DNA from: an uncultured Pseudomonadota bacterium
GTDB lineage: Bacteria > Pseudomonadota > Alphaproteobacteria > RF32 > CAG-239
Assembly: GCA_902761535.1 (NCBI GenBank)
Contig: CACWKS010000009.1
Location: 33,931-97,930 of the forward strand
Length of the DNA stretch: 64,000 nucleotides
Direction: 5' to 3'
Positions 26,920-37,709 of this stretch are shown in pieces. A program made the position numbers and the translations under genes. How positions within the stretch are numbered: position 1 is the first letter of the stretch; each line of letters opens with the position of its first letter. Under the pieces are notes generated by a model. It was given only the letters and a program-made list of their open reading frames with translations, was not told the origin of the DNA and made no database searches.

Positions 26920-26954
26920 CAAAATCACCCCAATTTAATGTTGGGGGGATTTTG
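26920..26954. repeat. Inverted repeat upstream of invertase gene
   Basis: CAAAATCACCCCAA and TTGGGGGGATTTTG are inverted matches at 13 of 14 positions around a 7-base loop, between the invertase start and pyrH. Possible roles are a transcription terminator or attenuator, or a recombinase/repressor site. No U-run follows in either direction. Confidence 0.6.
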
Positions 26955-27076
26955 TTATTATGCATTAAATATTTCTCTTACACATATTTTGTGAAGTGTC
27001 GGCAAAAAGTTAATGACAAAAAGATTCTTTAGGTTAATATAAAGCAAAACAACTTTATGCATAAGAGTTTAGTTTG

Positions 27077-27790
27077 ATGAAAACGTTATATAAAAGGGTT
27101 TTGCTCAAATTGTCCGGTGAAGGTTTGTCGGGCGATAAAGGATTCGGAGTTGATTCGTCGTCGGTAGTTTCGCTTGCCGAGCAAATCAAAAAAATAGTTC
27201 AAGCCAAAGTTCAAGTTTGTATTGTGGTTGGCGGTGGTAATATCTTTCGCGGAGCTAAAGATTGCACTATCGGACTTGATCGTTCTCAAGCCGACCAAAT
27301 CGGTATGATGGCGACAGTCATGAATGCGGTTGTCTTGCGCGGTGCTTTGCATCATCTCGGAGTTGACGCTGTCGTAATGAGCGGTTTGAGTATGCCCAAA
27401 GTTTGTCCTGATTATAATTATGATCAGGCAATCAATCATTTGCAAAACAATCAGGTAATTATTTTTGCCGGCGGCACCGGTAACCCTTATTTTACCACCG
27501 ATACCGGCGCAGTATTGCGTGCGGTTGAAATGCATTGTGATGCGGTTCTGAAATCCAGTCAGGTTGACGGCGTTTATTCGGCAGACCCCAATAAAGATCC
27601 TAAAGCCGTCAAGTATGATTTGATTTCCTATGACCAAGTTATTGCTAAAAATCTCAAAGTTATGGATTTAACTGCGGTGGCTTTAGCTCGAGAAAACAAT
27701 TTACCTTTGGTTGTTTTTTCTCAACATGTTGCCGATTCGCTGATTAATATAATTCAAGGTAAAGGTAGTTATTCAATTATCAAAAATTAG
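27077..27790 (+). CDS. pyrH: Uridylate kinase
   Basis: 237 residues. It phosphorylates UMP to UDP. Amino-acid-kinase motifs are LLKLSGEGLSG, IVVGGGNIFRG and FAGGTGNPYFTTDT. ATG 27077 was taken as start; a TTG sits one codon earlier. First gene of the pyrH-frr-uppS-cdsA-rseP-bamA-lpxD-fabZ run, an order conserved in many proteobacteria. Confidence 0.96.
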   Translation: MKTLYKRVLLKLSGEGLSGDKGFGVDSSSVVSLAEQIKKIVQAKVQVCIVVGGGNIFRGAKDCTIGLDRSQADQIGMMATVMNAVVLRGALHHLGVDAVVMSGLSMPKVCPDYNYDQAINHLQNNQVIIFAGGTGNPYFTTDTGAVLRAVEMHCDAVLKSSQVDGVYSADPNKDPKAVKYDLISYDQVIAKNLKVMDLTAVALARENNLPLVVFSQHVADSLINIIQGKGSYSIIKN

Positions 27791-27801
27791 GTGAGGTATT
27801 T

Positions 27802-28365
27802 ATGGAAGATTTTAATGAAGTTAAAAGCAGTGCCGTAACGCGTATGGATAAAACCATCGAAACGCTTAAGGCGGACTTCGGCTCTTTGCGAGCCGGCAGA
27901 GCTCATGTCAGTTTGCTTGACGGAATTATGGTTGAGGCATACGGCTCAATGACACCGATTGCTCAAGTCGGTTCAATTTCAACCCCTGATGCTCGCACTT
28001 TGTCGGTGAGTGTGTGGGACAGAGGTTTAACCAAAGCTGTCGAAAAGGCTATAATGGAGGCTGACCTTGGCTTAAATCCTTCCAGTGACGGACAATTAAT
28101 TCGTATTCCTGTTCCGCCTTTGTCGGAAGAACGCCGTAAGGAATTGATTAAGGTCGCCGGCAAATATGCTGAAAATGCCAAAGTCGCAGTTCGTAATATT
28201 CGTCGCGATTCTATGGATGGTATCAAAAAACTCAAGAAAGACAATCTTATTTCCGAAGATGAAGAAAAACGTTTTGAGAATGAGATTCAAAAGCTCACCG
28301 ATGATGCCATCAAAAAAATTGATGACATATTGAGTCAAAAAGAAAAAGACATTTTACAGGTATAA
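27802..28365 (+). CDS. frr: Ribosome recycling factor
   Basis: 187 residues, standard length. Motifs SLRAGRAHVSLLDGI near the N terminus, RIPVPPLSEERRKEL in the middle and the C-terminal three-helix bundle. With EF-G it splits post-termination ribosomes. GGTGAGG precedes the start, 11 bp after pyrH. Confidence 0.97.
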   Translation: MEDFNEVKSSAVTRMDKTIETLKADFGSLRAGRAHVSLLDGIMVEAYGSMTPIAQVGSISTPDARTLSVSVWDRGLTKAVEKAIMEADLGLNPSSDGQLIRIPVPPLSEERRKELIKVAGKYAENAKVAVRNIRRDSMDGIKKLKKDNLISEDEEKRFENEIQKLTDDAIKKIDDILSQKEKDILQV

Positions 28366-28383
28366 TTATTAAGGTATCAACAG

Positions 28384-29085
28384 TTGACTGACACAATACA
28401 ACATATTGCGGTTATTATGGATGGCAACGGGCGTTGGGCAAAGGCTCGCGGTCTGCCTCGTTCTGCCGGACATAAGCAAGGTGCCGAAACCCTGCAAAAA
28501 ATTGCCGAAGCGGTTGCCGATATGGGAATAAAGTGTTTAACCGTTTATGCCTTTTCTACCGAGAACTGGAACCGTCCTAAGGAAGAGGTTGATTATCTGA
28601 TGGGGCTTTTGCGGCAATATCTCAAATCTGAATTTAAACAAATTCAAGAGCGCGGCGCCCGTATTCGCTTTATCGGTGAGCGTCAGATGTTGGCAGATGA
28701 CATTGTTGAGCAGATGGAAAAAATCGAAAGCGATACCAAAAATAATGACAAATTTACATTCTGCATCGCTTTAAGTTACGGCTCTCGTCAGGAAATAACT
28801 TCAACGTTTCGTAAATTAGCCGAAAGGGTAAAAAACGGACAGCTTGATATAGATAACATCAACGAAAAATTAATCAGTAACGAGCTATATACCCAAGGTA
28901 TACCGGATCCTGATTTAGTGATTCGCACCAGTGGCGAGGAACGTATCAGTAATTATTTGCTGTGGCAAATAGCATATAGTGAGCTGTTTTTCACTAAGAC
29001 TCTATGGCCGGATTTTTCGGTCGATGAATTAAAAGATATTATCAACCAGTATCAGACTAGGGAGCGACGTTATGGCAAAGTCTAA
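28384..29085 (+). CDS. uppS: Undecaprenyl diphosphate synthase
   Basis: 233 residues. HIAVIMDGNGRWAKARG contains catalytic Asp13; later RTSGEERISNYLLWQ is the substrate-binding motif. It makes the C55 lipid carrier that UppP (25.4 kb) recycles. The start codon is TTG at 28384, supported by AAGG nine bases upstream and by the family N terminus. The end overlaps cdsA by 14 bp. Confidence 0.96.
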   Translation: MTDTIQHIAVIMDGNGRWAKARGLPRSAGHKQGAETLQKIAEAVADMGIKCLTVYAFSTENWNRPKEEVDYLMGLLRQYLKSEFKQIQERGARIRFIGERQMLADDIVEQMEKIESDTKNNDKFTFCIALSYGSRQEITSTFRKLAERVKNGQLDIDNINEKLISNELYTQGIPDPDLVIRTSGEERISNYLLWQIAYSELFFTKTLWPDFSVDELKDIINQYQTRERRYGKV

Positions 29086-29863
29086 GATGAATTCTTTTGT
29101 TAAAAGACTTATTACAACTCTTGTATTGGTGCCGATAGTCGTCGGTTGTATATTAGCCGGTCGGACATCTGTATCTCTGTTGGCAATGACGGCAGCAGTG
29201 TTGTTGTCTTGGGAATGGGCTAATATGCTCAAAGGCAAAAGTGAGCAATTCTTGTCACTTGCTTATTTGTTTACGGCAGCAATAGCTATTCTGATACCTT
29301 CAATAAATGTAGCTTTAGGCGTTATAATATTTTTAAGTATATTGGGATTTGCCTGTTGCCGCAAAGAGAATCATTGTTTCCTAAGAGTTTTGGGTATTCC
29401 TTACATCTCAATCGGCATTGCCTCAATAGTTGCTTTATACGACAGTTATGGTGCCGGTGTGGTTTTATGGTATATGTTTTTGGTATGGTGTGTCGATATC
29501 GGCGGTTATTTATTCGGCACAGCATTACGCGGACCGAAATTAGCTCCGAAAATTTCCCCCAATAAAACTTGGGCCGGATTATTTGGCGGCATGTTATTGG
29601 CGGTTGTGGTCAGCATGTGTGCTTGTCACTTTTTCGGTGGCGAAAAATATATGGCTAATGCCGTAATTTTGGCCGGTATCCTTACCATTATTGCCCAAAT
29701 CGGCGATCTTATCGAGTCAGCCATCAAACGTCGTTTACAGCTCAAAGACTCCAGCAATCTTATTCCCGGACATGGGGGAATATTTGACCGAATTGACGGG
29801 CTGATTTTTGCTGCTCCTTTTGCTTACGGACTGCTTAAAATTTTAACGGTAGCTTTTAGTTAG
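29072..29863 (+). CDS. cdsA: Phosphatidate cytidylyltransferase
   Basis: 263 residues with about eight membrane segments. It makes CDP-diacylglycerol for phospholipid synthesis. The C-terminal signature SNLIPGHGGIFDRIDGLIFA is intact, and PNKTWAGLFGG precedes it. It starts inside the end of uppS, so translation is coupled. Confidence 0.95.
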   Translation: MAKSKMNSFVKRLITTLVLVPIVVGCILAGRTSVSLLAMTAAVLLSWEWANMLKGKSEQFLSLAYLFTAAIAILIPSINVALGVIIFLSILGFACCRKENHCFLRVLGIPYISIGIASIVALYDSYGAGVVLWYMFLVWCVDIGGYLFGTALRGPKLAPKISPNKTWAGLFGGMLLAVVVSMCACHFFGGEKYMANAVILAGILTIIAQIGDLIESAIKRRLQLKDSSNLIPGHGGIFDRIDGLIFAAPFAYGLLKILTVAFS

Positions 29864-29872
29864 GATAAACAA

Positions 29873-31003
29873 ATGAATTGGCTTTGGAATATTTTATATT
29901 ATGTTGTTCCGTTTTTAGTAGTTCTCGGAATATTAGTTTTTGTTCACGAGTTCGGACATTATTTGGTTGCCAAACTATGCGGAGTTAAGGTTGAAGAATT
30001 TTCGCTCGGTTTTGGCAAAATGTTGTGGGGAAAACGCGACAAGTCCGGCACTTTGTGGAAAATATCGGCAGTTCCTTTGGGTGGATATTGCAAATTTTTA
30101 GGCGATGGCGATGCCTCATCAGCTTCCAACAAAGCTGACGAACTGTCCGAAGAAGATAAGAAATATGCTTTTGCTTACCAAAATCCTTTTAAGAAATTGG
30201 CCATAGTTATCGGCGGACCGGGATTTAATTATCTTTTTGCCATTTTGGTGTTTTTTGGTATTTTTACCATTGTGGGAAAAATGGAATTTCCTCCGGTCAT
30301 TGGTACTGTTGTGGAAAATAGCGCCGCTCAGGAAGCCGGTATCTTGCCGCAAGACCGTATTCTAAGTGTTGATGGACGCGACGTAAACACATTTCAAGAG
30401 TTTCGTCAGGAAATTGAAATGAACACTTCTGGTATTGCTGCAATTAAACTAAAGCGTGGCGATAAAGTAATGAATATTGATGTTCATCTCAAGTTTATTG
30501 AGGATGAAAAAAGTGGTGTAAAGTCGACACGTCCGATGGTAGGGGTAACTTCGGTTAATTTGGTGGAAATCAGCCCGACCAAGATGTCGGTGATCGAAGC
30601 TGCTAAAGAAGCATTAAGCGAAACTTGGCGTATTACCGAGGTAACTTTACGCGGAGTAGCCCAAATGCTTTCCGGTACACGTGGTACCGAAGATTTGGGC
30701 GGAATAGTCCGTATAGCCGAAATGAGCGGTGATATATCAAAAACAAAATCATGGATTGATTTATTGGTATTTACCGCGTTATTATCAATCAATCTAGGAT
30801 TGATAAATCTGTTTCCGATTCCTTTGTTGGATGGTGGACATGTGGTGATTTTTATCATCGAAATATTATTAGGACGCGAGATTAACGAGAAAGCTAAAGA
30901 ATATGTTTTCAGATTTGGTTTTGGGTTATTGATTGCTTTAATGCTTTTTGCTACCTATAACGACATTATCCATCTGATTAAACGATGGTTTTCTTTGCAA
31001 TAA
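29873..31003 (+). CDS. rseP: Site-2 zinc metalloprotease RseP
   Basis: 376 residues. HEFGH (25-29) in the first membrane helix and NLFPIPLLDGGH near the C terminus form the zinc site; one PDZ domain lies around 120-200 (GTVVENSAAQEAGI). RseP cleaves anti-sigma factors and leftover signal peptides within the membrane. E. coli RseP has two PDZ domains; the shorter length here agrees with one. It stands directly upstream of bamA. Confidence 0.95.
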   Translation: MNWLWNILYYVVPFLVVLGILVFVHEFGHYLVAKLCGVKVEEFSLGFGKMLWGKRDKSGTLWKISAVPLGGYCKFLGDGDASSASNKADELSEEDKKYAFAYQNPFKKLAIVIGGPGFNYLFAILVFFGIFTIVGKMEFPPVIGTVVENSAAQEAGILPQDRILSVDGRDVNTFQEFRQEIEMNTSGIAAIKLKRGDKVMNIDVHLKFIEDEKSGVKSTRPMVGVTSVNLVEISPTKMSVIEAAKEALSETWRITEVTLRGVAQMLSGTRGTEDLGGIVRIAEMSGDISKTKSWIDLLVFTALLSINLGLINLFPIPLLDGGHVVIFIIEILLGREINEKAKEYVFRFGFGLLIALMLFATYNDIIHLIKRWFSLQ

Positions 31004-31029
31004 TTCTTTGACTTTAGTGGAGTAAAAAA

Positions 31030-33291
31030 ATGAAAAAAATAGTTGTTGGAAGTTTTATCGGTTGCTTAATGGCCTCAACCAGTGTTTTAGCATCTTCGGT
31101 TTATGTTAAAGATATTAAGGTTGATGGTATTGAGAGGGTTGAACCTGAAACGGTTTTATCCTATGTCAACATCAAAGCCGGTAGTAAAACTACTGATGAA
31201 GCCATGAATGCCGCCTTGAAAAATCTTTATTCAACCGGTATGTTTGAAGACGTTTCCATAAACGTTGATAGTAACAATATTATGAGAATTCACGTTTCGG
31301 AAAATCCTATTATTTCACAAGTGCTGTTTGATGGTAACGATAAAGTTGACGATGAAATGTTAAAATCTGAGGTTCGTCTGGCTCCTCGTTCTACTTATTC
31401 TCGCGCCAAAGTTCAAGAAGATGTTCGCCGTATTATGGAGGTATATCGTCGCTCCGGTCGTTATGCTGCGGTGGTTAATCCTGAAATTATTCGCCGTGAT
31501 CAAAATCGGGTTGATTTAATATTCAACATTGATGAAGGTCCATCAGCGGTTATTGACAAAATTAACTTTATCGGTAATGAACATTATTCTTCAAAAGAGT
31601 TGCAAGAAGTCATAATGAGCAAAGAAAGTCGTTGGTATCGCCTGTTTTCTTCTTCAGAAAATTATGATGCGGAGAAGGCTGAATACGATAAAGAATTATT
31701 GCGCCGTTTTTATCATAAAAAAGGCTATGCTGATTTTCGCGTACTTTCCAATGTTGCCGAGCTCAGTCCTAATAAAAAATCTTTCACTTTGACTTTTGTT
31801 GTTGATGAGGGTCAAAAATATACTTTGAACGATATAAAAATTGTTTCAGATATCAACGATGTTAATGCTGATGAATTTTATAATGTTTTAGAAGTTGAAG
31901 AAGGGGATATTTACAGCTCTGATAACATTGATAAAAGTATTACAGCCATGACTGATGAATTGGGTAAAAGAGGTTTTGCTTTTGTTGAAGTTGTTCCGGA
32001 TGTTAATCGTCGGGCGGCAGTCGGCGAAGCAGATATTACTTTCCATATTAAAGAGGGTGAACGATTCTTTGTTGACCGAATTAATGTTCACGGCAATACC
32101 CGTACCCAAGATAAAGTTATCCGCCGCGAATTGCGCTTGAATGAAGGTGATGCTTTTAATGCTTCAAAAATCAAAGATTCCCGCCGTAATTTAGAAAATC
32201 TTGATTACTTTGAAAAAGTTGACGTCAGCACTTCCGCCAAAGACGGCAATCGTGCTGATTTAGATATTGATGTTAAAGAAAAATCAACCGGATATTTCAA
32301 TGTCGGTGTAGGTTTTTCAACGGTTAACGGTGCTTTGGCTCGTGCCGGAGTTACCGAAAACAACTTCCGCGGTGCCGGTCAGCAAATCGGTGTAGATGTT
32401 GCTGTTTCGCAAAAATCACAAGATTTTGATTTCAGCTTTACCGAACCTTATTTCTTAGATCGCCGCTTGCGTGCCGGTTTTGATTTGTTCCACTCACGTC
32501 AGGATTATCAGGATGAGAGTTCATACGATAGTCGCACTACCGGTGGTCGTCTGCGTACCGGTTGGAATTATACTGATGATTTATCGCAGCAATTGCGCTA
32601 CACTTTGAAAAAAGATGAAATCACTTCGGTTGGGCAATATGCTTCTAAATATATTAAAGCCGAAGAGGGAGAATATACCGGTTCATCGGTTGGTACCAGT
32701 TTTGTGTATGACAAACGCGATTCGGCAAACTTTACCCGTAACGGTTATTTCTTAATGGGTGGAACAGATGTTGCCGGACTTGGCGGAGATGAAAAGTATT
32801 ATAAATTTGATGGTAAAGCCTATTGGTACTACACCATGATGGATTACTACACTTTCAAATTCTTTGCTAATGCCGGATACATTGAAGGTTATTCTGGTAA
32901 ACCGGTTCGTTTGGCAAATCGCTATTTCTTAGGCGGTAACACCATGCGTGGCTTTGATGTCGGCGGTATCGGAGCTCGCGATAAATATACCAAAGATGCT
33001 TTAGGCGGCAATTGGATGGTTTATACCGGAGCCGAATTTAGTTTTCCGATTGGGTTGGATGAAGTCGGTATAACCGGTCACGTATTTACCGATGTCGGAG
33101 CTTTAGGCAAACCTGATGGTATTAATACTGATGATGTTTACTACTCTGATAAACCTCGTGTTGCTGTCGGTTTCGGCTTCCAATGGTTATCACCTATGGG
33201 ACAAATCGATGTTGACTTCGGCTTCCCTGTTGTCAAAGAAAAGTATGATGAAACCGAGGTATTTCGTTTGAACTTTGGTACTCGTTTGTAA
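31030..33291 (+). CDS. bamA: Outer-membrane assembly factor BamA
   Basis: 753 residues. Signal peptide (1-21), five POTRA domains (about 22-420), then a 16-stranded barrel with [25 protein letters not shown] motif ([11 protein letters not shown]) and C-terminal NFGTRL. BamA inserts outer-membrane proteins, such as the autotransporter at 7.5 kb. AGTGGAG precedes the start. No skp gene follows, unlike many proteobacteria. Confidence 0.97.
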   Translation: MKKIVVGSFIGCLMASTSVLASSVYVKDIKVDGIERVEPETVLSYVNIKAGSKTTDEAMNAALKNLYSTGMFEDVSINVDSNNIMRIHVSENPIISQVLFDGNDKVDDEMLKSEVRLAPRSTYSRAKVQEDVRRIMEVYRRSGRYAAVVNPEIIRRDQNRVDLIFNIDEGPSAVIDKINFIGNEHYSSKELQEVIMSKESRWYRLFSSSENYDAEKAEYDKELLRRFYHKKGYADFRVLSNVAELSPNKKSFTLTFVVDEGQKYTLNDIKIVSDINDVNADEFYNVLEVEEGDIYSSDNIDKSITAMTDELGKRGFAFVEVVPDVNRRAAVGEADITFHIKEGERFFVDRINVHGNTRTQDKVIRRELRLNEGDAFNASKIKDSRRNLENLDYFEKVDVSTSAKDGNRADLDIDVKEKSTGYFNVGVGFSTVNGALARAGVTENNFRGAGQQIGVDVAVSQKSQDFDFSFTEPYFLDRRLRAGFDLFHSRQDYQDESSYDSRTTGGRLRTGWNYTDDLSQQLRYTLKKDEITSVGQYASKYIKAEEGEYTGSSVGTSFVYDKRDSANFTRNGYFLMGGTDVAGLGGDEKYYKFDGKAYWYYTMMDYYTFKFFANAGYIEGYSGKPVRLANRYFLGGNTMRGFDVGGIGARDKYTKDALGGNWMVYTGAEFSFPIGLDEVGITGHVFTDVGALGKPDGINTDDVYYSDKPRVAVGFGFQWLSPMGQIDVDFGFPVVKEKYDETEVFRLNFGTRL

Positions 33292-33305
33292 TTTGGGGAA
33301 TATTG

Positions 33306-34319
33306 ATGATAGACAGTCGTTTTTATAAGAATAAGGGACCGTTTTCTTTAGCGAAAATAGCTTCAGTTTGTGATGCTTCTTTGAGCGATAGCGGTAAATC
33401 TGAAGTAATGATTAATGATATTGCCAGCATATATAGCGGCAAAGAAGGAGAAATTTGCTTTTTCTTCGATCGTAAGAAAAAAGAGTTGGCCGCTTCAATA
33501 AAAACGACTGCCTGTGTTACCTCTCCGGCCTTTGTCAGTCTGATTCCTCAAGGGGTAATTATTCTGACCTGCGAAAATCCTCATGATGCTTTTGTAAAAC
33601 TCAATCGTTTTATGTATGAGGAAGTTTTGCAACCGGCAGGAGTTCATCCTTCGGCGGCAATATCTCCCAGTGCCAAGATAGGCAAAGATTGTTATATCGG
33701 AGCCAATGCTGTTGTCGGTGACAATGTCACAATCGGCGATAATTGCTACCTTGAGCCTAACTGTACTATCGGAGATAATTGTGTGTTGGGCAACTCTTGT
33801 CGTATCGGTGCCAACGCTAATGTTATGCACGCTATAATTGGTAATAATGTATATATATACGGCGGTGCACGCATCGGTTGGGATGGTTTCGGTTTTCAAA
33901 CTGTCAATGGACGGCACGAGCGTATTCCTCAACTAGGGCGCGTTATTATCGGCAATGATGTCGAAATAGGAGCCAACAGTTGTGTTGATAGGGGGGCTTT
34001 AGACGATACCGTTATCGGCGATGGTTGCCGAATTGATAATTTGGTACAAGTTGCCCATAATGATAAATTGGGGCGTGGTTGTATTTTGGTAGCACAAGTA
34101 GGTGTTGCCGGCAGTTGTTCTTTGGGTAATTATGTGGTCGCCGGCGGGCAGGCCGGATTTGCTGATCATCTTGAAATTGGTGATATGGCACAAATAGGTG
34201 CTCAGTCCGGTGTTATGAAAAACATTGAATCCGGCACAACTGTAATGGGTACACCTGCTATCGGTGCTCGTGACTTTATGAAACAAGCAGCCTATATCCA
34301 AAAGTTACTTAAAAAATAG
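33306..34319 (+). CDS. lpxD: UDP-3-O-acylglucosamine N-acyltransferase
   Basis: 337 residues. An N-terminal uridine-binding domain is followed by a left-handed beta-helix of hexapeptide repeats ([19 protein letters not shown] and so on) with the catalytic-region [10 protein letters not shown]. It adds the second acyl chain in lipid A synthesis, so the organism makes LPS or lipid A. GGGGA ten bases upstream supports ATG 33306. Confidence 0.96.
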   Translation: MIDSRFYKNKGPFSLAKIASVCDASLSDSGKSEVMINDIASIYSGKEGEICFFFDRKKKELAASIKTTACVTSPAFVSLIPQGVIILTCENPHDAFVKLNRFMYEEVLQPAGVHPSAAISPSAKIGKDCYIGANAVVGDNVTIGDNCYLEPNCTIGDNCVLGNSCRIGANANVMHAIIGNNVYIYGGARIGWDGFGFQTVNGRHERIPQLGRVIIGNDVEIGANSCVDRGALDDTVIGDGCRIDNLVQVAHNDKLGRGCILVAQVGVAGSCSLGNYVVAGGQAGFADHLEIGDMAQIGAQSGVMKNIESGTTVMGTPAIGARDFMKQAAYIQKLLKK

Positions 34320-34327
34320 AGGTTATT

Positions 34328-34765
34328 ATGAAAGTTTATAATCGCGACGATATATTGCGGCTGTTGCCGCATCGTGATCCGTTTCTTTGGGTGGATACAA
34401 TCGAAATCATCAAAAGAGGTGAAGAGGGTATCGGTTACAAAAACATAACCCGAGATATGGATTTTTTCCGTGGCCATTTTCCCGGTAATCCGATAATGCC
34501 CGGAGTTCTGCAAATCGAGGCTATGGCTCAAACAGCCGGCTGTATCGTTAATGAATTTTTGCAAGATGGTCCGGAACGTCCCACTCAAGTATTTTTTATG
34601 TCAATAGACAAGGTTAAGTTTCGACAGATGGTTGTACCGGATTGCCAATTGAGAATGTACGCTAAAAAAGTTAAATCTCATGGCAAAGTATATGTTTTTG
34701 AGGCTGAAGCCTTTGTCGGCGACAAATTGGTCTCAGAAGCAACTTTTAGTGCATTAGTCAGTTAA
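34328..34765 (+). CDS. fabZ: 3-hydroxyacyl-ACP dehydratase FabZ
   Basis: 145 residues. The hot-dog fold motif [19 protein letters not shown] gives catalytic His50 and Glu64. It works in fatty-acid elongation beside LpxD, which competes for the same hydroxyacyl-ACP. In many genomes lpxA follows; here it does not. Confidence 0.96.
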   Translation: MKVYNRDDILRLLPHRDPFLWVDTIEIIKRGEEGIGYKNITRDMDFFRGHFPGNPIMPGVLQIEAMAQTAGCIVNEFLQDGPERPTQVFFMSIDKVKFRQMVVPDCQLRMYAKKVKSHGKVYVFEAEAFVGDKLVSEATFSALVS

Positions 34766-34901
34766 TTTATTAACCTATTAACTAAAATTTAAGCGCTTTA
34801 GCATTACAATTAAACAGATATAACCGAAGCAATAGTTGTTTTAAGCTTTTAGATATAGTAGTATTAAATTATAAAACGACTTGTAACAGAAGGAAAAAAG
34901 C

Positions 34902-35480
34902 ATGATAATGTTAAATAAAGACAACCAATTCGGTCGATCCATGATTGAAATGTTGGGTGTGTTAGCAATTATCGGTGTTTTGTCAGTCGGAGGTATTTCC
35001 GGCTATTCTAAAGCGATGGCAAAGTATAAATTAACCAAAGCACAAGATCAAATTACCATTTTGTTAATGAACATTCGTACTGCTTATGCCACTTCTCCAA
35101 CCTATGGTGAATTAAGTGCTACCAATGCCATTCAATGGAACTTAGCTCCGAGCGATATGTACAGCAGTTCCAGTGCATCTAAATTATACAATACTTTCGG
35201 TGGCGAGGTTAAAATCAGTGATTGTAGCAGTTCCAATAATAATGCTTGCGGCGACATAGAATCTGGCTCGACTTACTTTGGCATTCAAATGGAGGGGCTC
35301 AGTAATGATGCATGTCGTTCTTTGGCCTCAGCCGATTGGGGTACTGATGGTTTGATGGGTATAAAAATAAATGATGCTTCTTCGCATACTACCACCGATC
35401 TGCCGATAAGCTTAGGAACAGCAAGTAATGAATGTAATAAAACTGATAATACTAATGTTATAGCATGGGTATATTATTAG
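34902..35480 (+). CDS. Type IV pilin-like protein
   Basis: 192 residues. A short leader ends NQFG; cleavage after this Gly would leave mature RSMIEMLGVLAIIGVLSV, with Glu at position 5 and a single hydrophobic helix, the type IV pilin hallmark. The +1 residue is Arg rather than the usual Phe or Met. The globular part (about 45-192) is Ser/Asn/Asp-rich with Cys residues (DCSS, NACGD, DACRS, NECNK) for disulfides, reminiscent of PilS-type major pilins. AGAAGGA precedes the start. No pilus assembly genes are adjacent; a terminator follows. Confidence 0.83.
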   Translation: MIMLNKDNQFGRSMIEMLGVLAIIGVLSVGGISGYSKAMAKYKLTKAQDQITILLMNIRTAYATSPTYGELSATNAIQWNLAPSDMYSSSSASKLYNTFGGEVKISDCSSSNNNACGDIESGSTYFGIQMEGLSNDACRSLASADWGTDGLMGIKINDASSHTTTDLPISLGTASNECNKTDNTNVIAWVYY

Positions 35481-35544
35481 TCTGATCTTCATAACCATTT
35501 GCTTTCAAATTCCCTACCTCAATGACAAGCATTTTTTTATAAAT

Positions 35545-35577
35545 AAAATCCCTCAGGTAAATTATCTGAGGGATTTT
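35545..35577. terminator. Terminator between pilin gene and recA
   Basis: AAAATCCCTCAG, a 9-base loop, CTGAGGGATTTT. It lies between convergent genes and can serve both. Confidence 0.9.
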
Positions 35578-35596
35578 GTCTGAATCTTAGTAATAA

Positions 35597-36631
35597 CTAA
35601 TCATCGTCAACAGCAGCATCGCTGTCCCCGCCAATCATTTCCGCACTTAAATGTCCGGCATCAGCACGAATTTTCTTTTCGATTTCTGCCATAATATCGG
35701 GATGTTCACGCAAAAATGTCTTGGCATTTTCCCGACCTTGTCCGATTTTATCGCCGTTATATGAAAACCATGCTCCCGACTTTTCAATTATATCCGCTTT
35801 GACACCCAAATCAACGATTTCGCCGGTTTTGGAAATACCTTCACCATACATAATATCAAAATCCACAACCTTGAACGGAGGAGCCACCTTGTTCTTAACC
35901 ACTTTAACTCTTGTTTGTGTACCGATAATGTCTTCTTTATCTTTGATTTTACCGATACTGCGAATATCCATACGTACCGAAGCATAAAACTTCAATGCAT
36001 TACCACCGGTAGTGGTCTCGGGATTGCCAAACATAACTCCGATTTTCATACGAATTTGATTGATAAAAATAACCAAAGTATTAGAGCGAGCAATCGTGGA
36101 TGTCAGTTTGCGTAAAGCCTGACTCATCAAACGGGCTTGCAATCCCATATGAGAGTCGCCCATCTCACCTTCCAATTCAGCCTTAGGAACCAAAGCTGCT
36201 ACCGAGTCAACTACCAATACATCAATAGCCCCTGATCGCACTAAAGTATCAGCAATTTCCAAAGCTTGTTCACCGGCATCGGGTTGTGAAATCAGCAAAT
36301 TATCCAAATCAACCCCGATCTTTTTTGCATAAGAAGGATCAAGTGCATGCTCTGCATCAATAAAAGCACAAGTACCGCCGTTCTTTTGGCTTTGTGCAAT
36401 CACACTCAAAGCTAAAGTTGTCTTACCCGAACTCTCAGGTCCGTAAATTTCAACAATACGACCTTTAGGCAAACCGCCGATTCCCAAAGCCATGTCCAAA
36501 CCCAACGATCCGGTCTGCACCGCTTCAATATCCACATGGGCATTATCTTGTCCCATTCTCATAATTGATCCTTTGCCAAATGCTTTTTCAATCTGGCTCA
36601 AAGCTGCATCAAGTGCCTTATCCTTATCCAT
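35597..36631 (-). CDS. recA: Recombinase RecA
   Basis: 344 residues. Walker [10 protein letters not shown] (64-72), Walker [19 protein letters not shown], and the L2 region with [20 protein letters not shown]. It drives homologous recombination and the SOS response. The acidic C terminus (DSDAAVDDD) is typical. No LexA box was recognised in the 55 bases upstream. Confidence 0.98.
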   Translation of the reverse strand: MDKDKALDAALSQIEKAFGKGSIMRMGQDNAHVDIEAVQTGSLGLDMALGIGGLPKGRIVEIYGPESSGKTTLALSVIAQSQKNGGTCAFIDAEHALDPSYAKKIGVDLDNLLISQPDAGEQALEIADTLVRSGAIDVLVVDSVAALVPKAELEGEMGDSHMGLQARLMSQALRKLTSTIARSNTLVIFINQIRMKIGVMFGNPETTTGGNALKFYASVRMDIRSIGKIKDKEDIIGTQTRVKVVKNKVAPPFKVVDFDIMYGEGISKTGEIVDLGVKADIIEKSGAWFSYNGDKIGQGRENAKTFLREHPDIMAEIEKKIRADAGHLSAEMIGGDSDAAVDDD

Positions 36632-36686
36632 ATTTCAACTCCGTTATTAGTTACAAAATGATTAACTGACATCTATAATGTTCTAT

Positions 36687-37592
36687 TTATGTTCTTTTTG
36701 CAAGAACTTTTTTTGTTTTTAATGATTTTTCTTGTTTATTATTTGATTTTGCTATATTTTTTTCTTCGCTATATTCATCTAGTGCCGCCGTTACCGCTGC
36801 TCCGAAAATAACTACCGCCCAATTCAAATACAGCCATACCAACAACAGCGGAATTGCCGCCAACGCTCCGTAGAGGGTGGTATAAGCAACCGATGAAGCA
36901 ATAAATGTTCCGAAGAACTTTCGCATTATATAAAACCCTATCAAAGCGCAAAAAGCTCCCCAAAAGGCATTCAAAAAACGCACTTTCTTATTCGGTACCA
37001 AAATATACATCATCATCAAAGCCAATAAGGTAAATAAAGTCGGTAGGGCATTCAACAAATAATTACCGCCCAAATCTTCCGGCATAAACTTTTGCAGAGC
37101 GAAAAAATAACCGCGCATTGAAAATCCAGCACCATATAATAAAGGTCCCAAAGTTATAACTGTCCAATAAAGTGTTATTTTGGTTTTAATACTGCGCGGT
37201 TTATAAACCTTAAATATATAATTGAAAGAGTTTTCGATTGTCGACAGCAGCAATACCGCCGTTATTGCAATACCGATAACCCCGACGGTTGTCAATTTTG
37301 CGGTTGCCGAAACAAATTCGTTGATATAAACCGACACCTCATGTCCGATTGAAGGCACTAAATTATGCACCAAAGTTTCCTGTAATTGCATTCTCATATC
37401 ACTAAACACCGGAAAAGCCGAAAATATAGCCAATCCGATAGCAATAAACGGCACCAAAGCAATCAATGAAGTATAACTCAGCGAAGAAGCTACTCTTAAA
37501 ATATTATCCGTTTGAATTCTTGATCGCAAAAAAGCTATAAAATTTCTCAAGTTGCTTGTTTTTTTTGTAAATGTATTCCAATTAAAGGTCAT
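36687..37592 (-). CDS. YihY/BrkB-family inner-membrane protein
   Basis: 301 residues with about six membrane helices. The opening LRVASSLSYTSLIALVPFIA is the family signature. These proteins were once called ribonuclease BN, which is incorrect; their role in the membrane is not known. The C terminus is Lys-rich and cytosolic. It lies upstream of recA on the same strand, 55 bp apart. Confidence 0.9.
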   Translation of the reverse strand: MTFNWNTFTKKTSNLRNFIAFLRSRIQTDNILRVASSLSYTSLIALVPFIAIGLAIFSAFPVFSDMRMQLQETLVHNLVPSIGHEVSVYINEFVSATAKLTTVGVIGIAITAVLLLSTIENSFNYIFKVYKPRSIKTKITLYWTVITLGPLLYGAGFSMRGYFFALQKFMPEDLGGNYLLNALPTLFTLLALMMMYILVPNKKVRFLNAFWGAFCALIGFYIMRKFFGTFIASSVAYTTLYGALAAIPLLLVWLYLNWAVVIFGAAVTAALDEYSEEKNIAKSNNKQEKSLKTKKVLAKRT

Positions 37593-37709
37593 ATTTGTGT
37601 CCTAATCGAAAAAAAATAGTTTACTTTTCAGCCAGAAGTCTATAAAAAAATATGATATATTGCAAGCAAACAAAATTTGCTTTGTGTATTGTAAAATATG
37701 GAGAAAGAT

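Noticed and set aside
27086..27637. 183-residue minus-strand ORF opposite pyrH
   Set aside because: Shadow of pyrH, composition typical of an antisense frame, no conserved motif.
36697..36720. Plus-strand terminator-like hairpin (GTTCTT / AAGAAC then T-run) at the end of yihY
   Set aside because: No plus-strand gene precedes it and it lies inside the yihY coding end, so it is likely a chance match.
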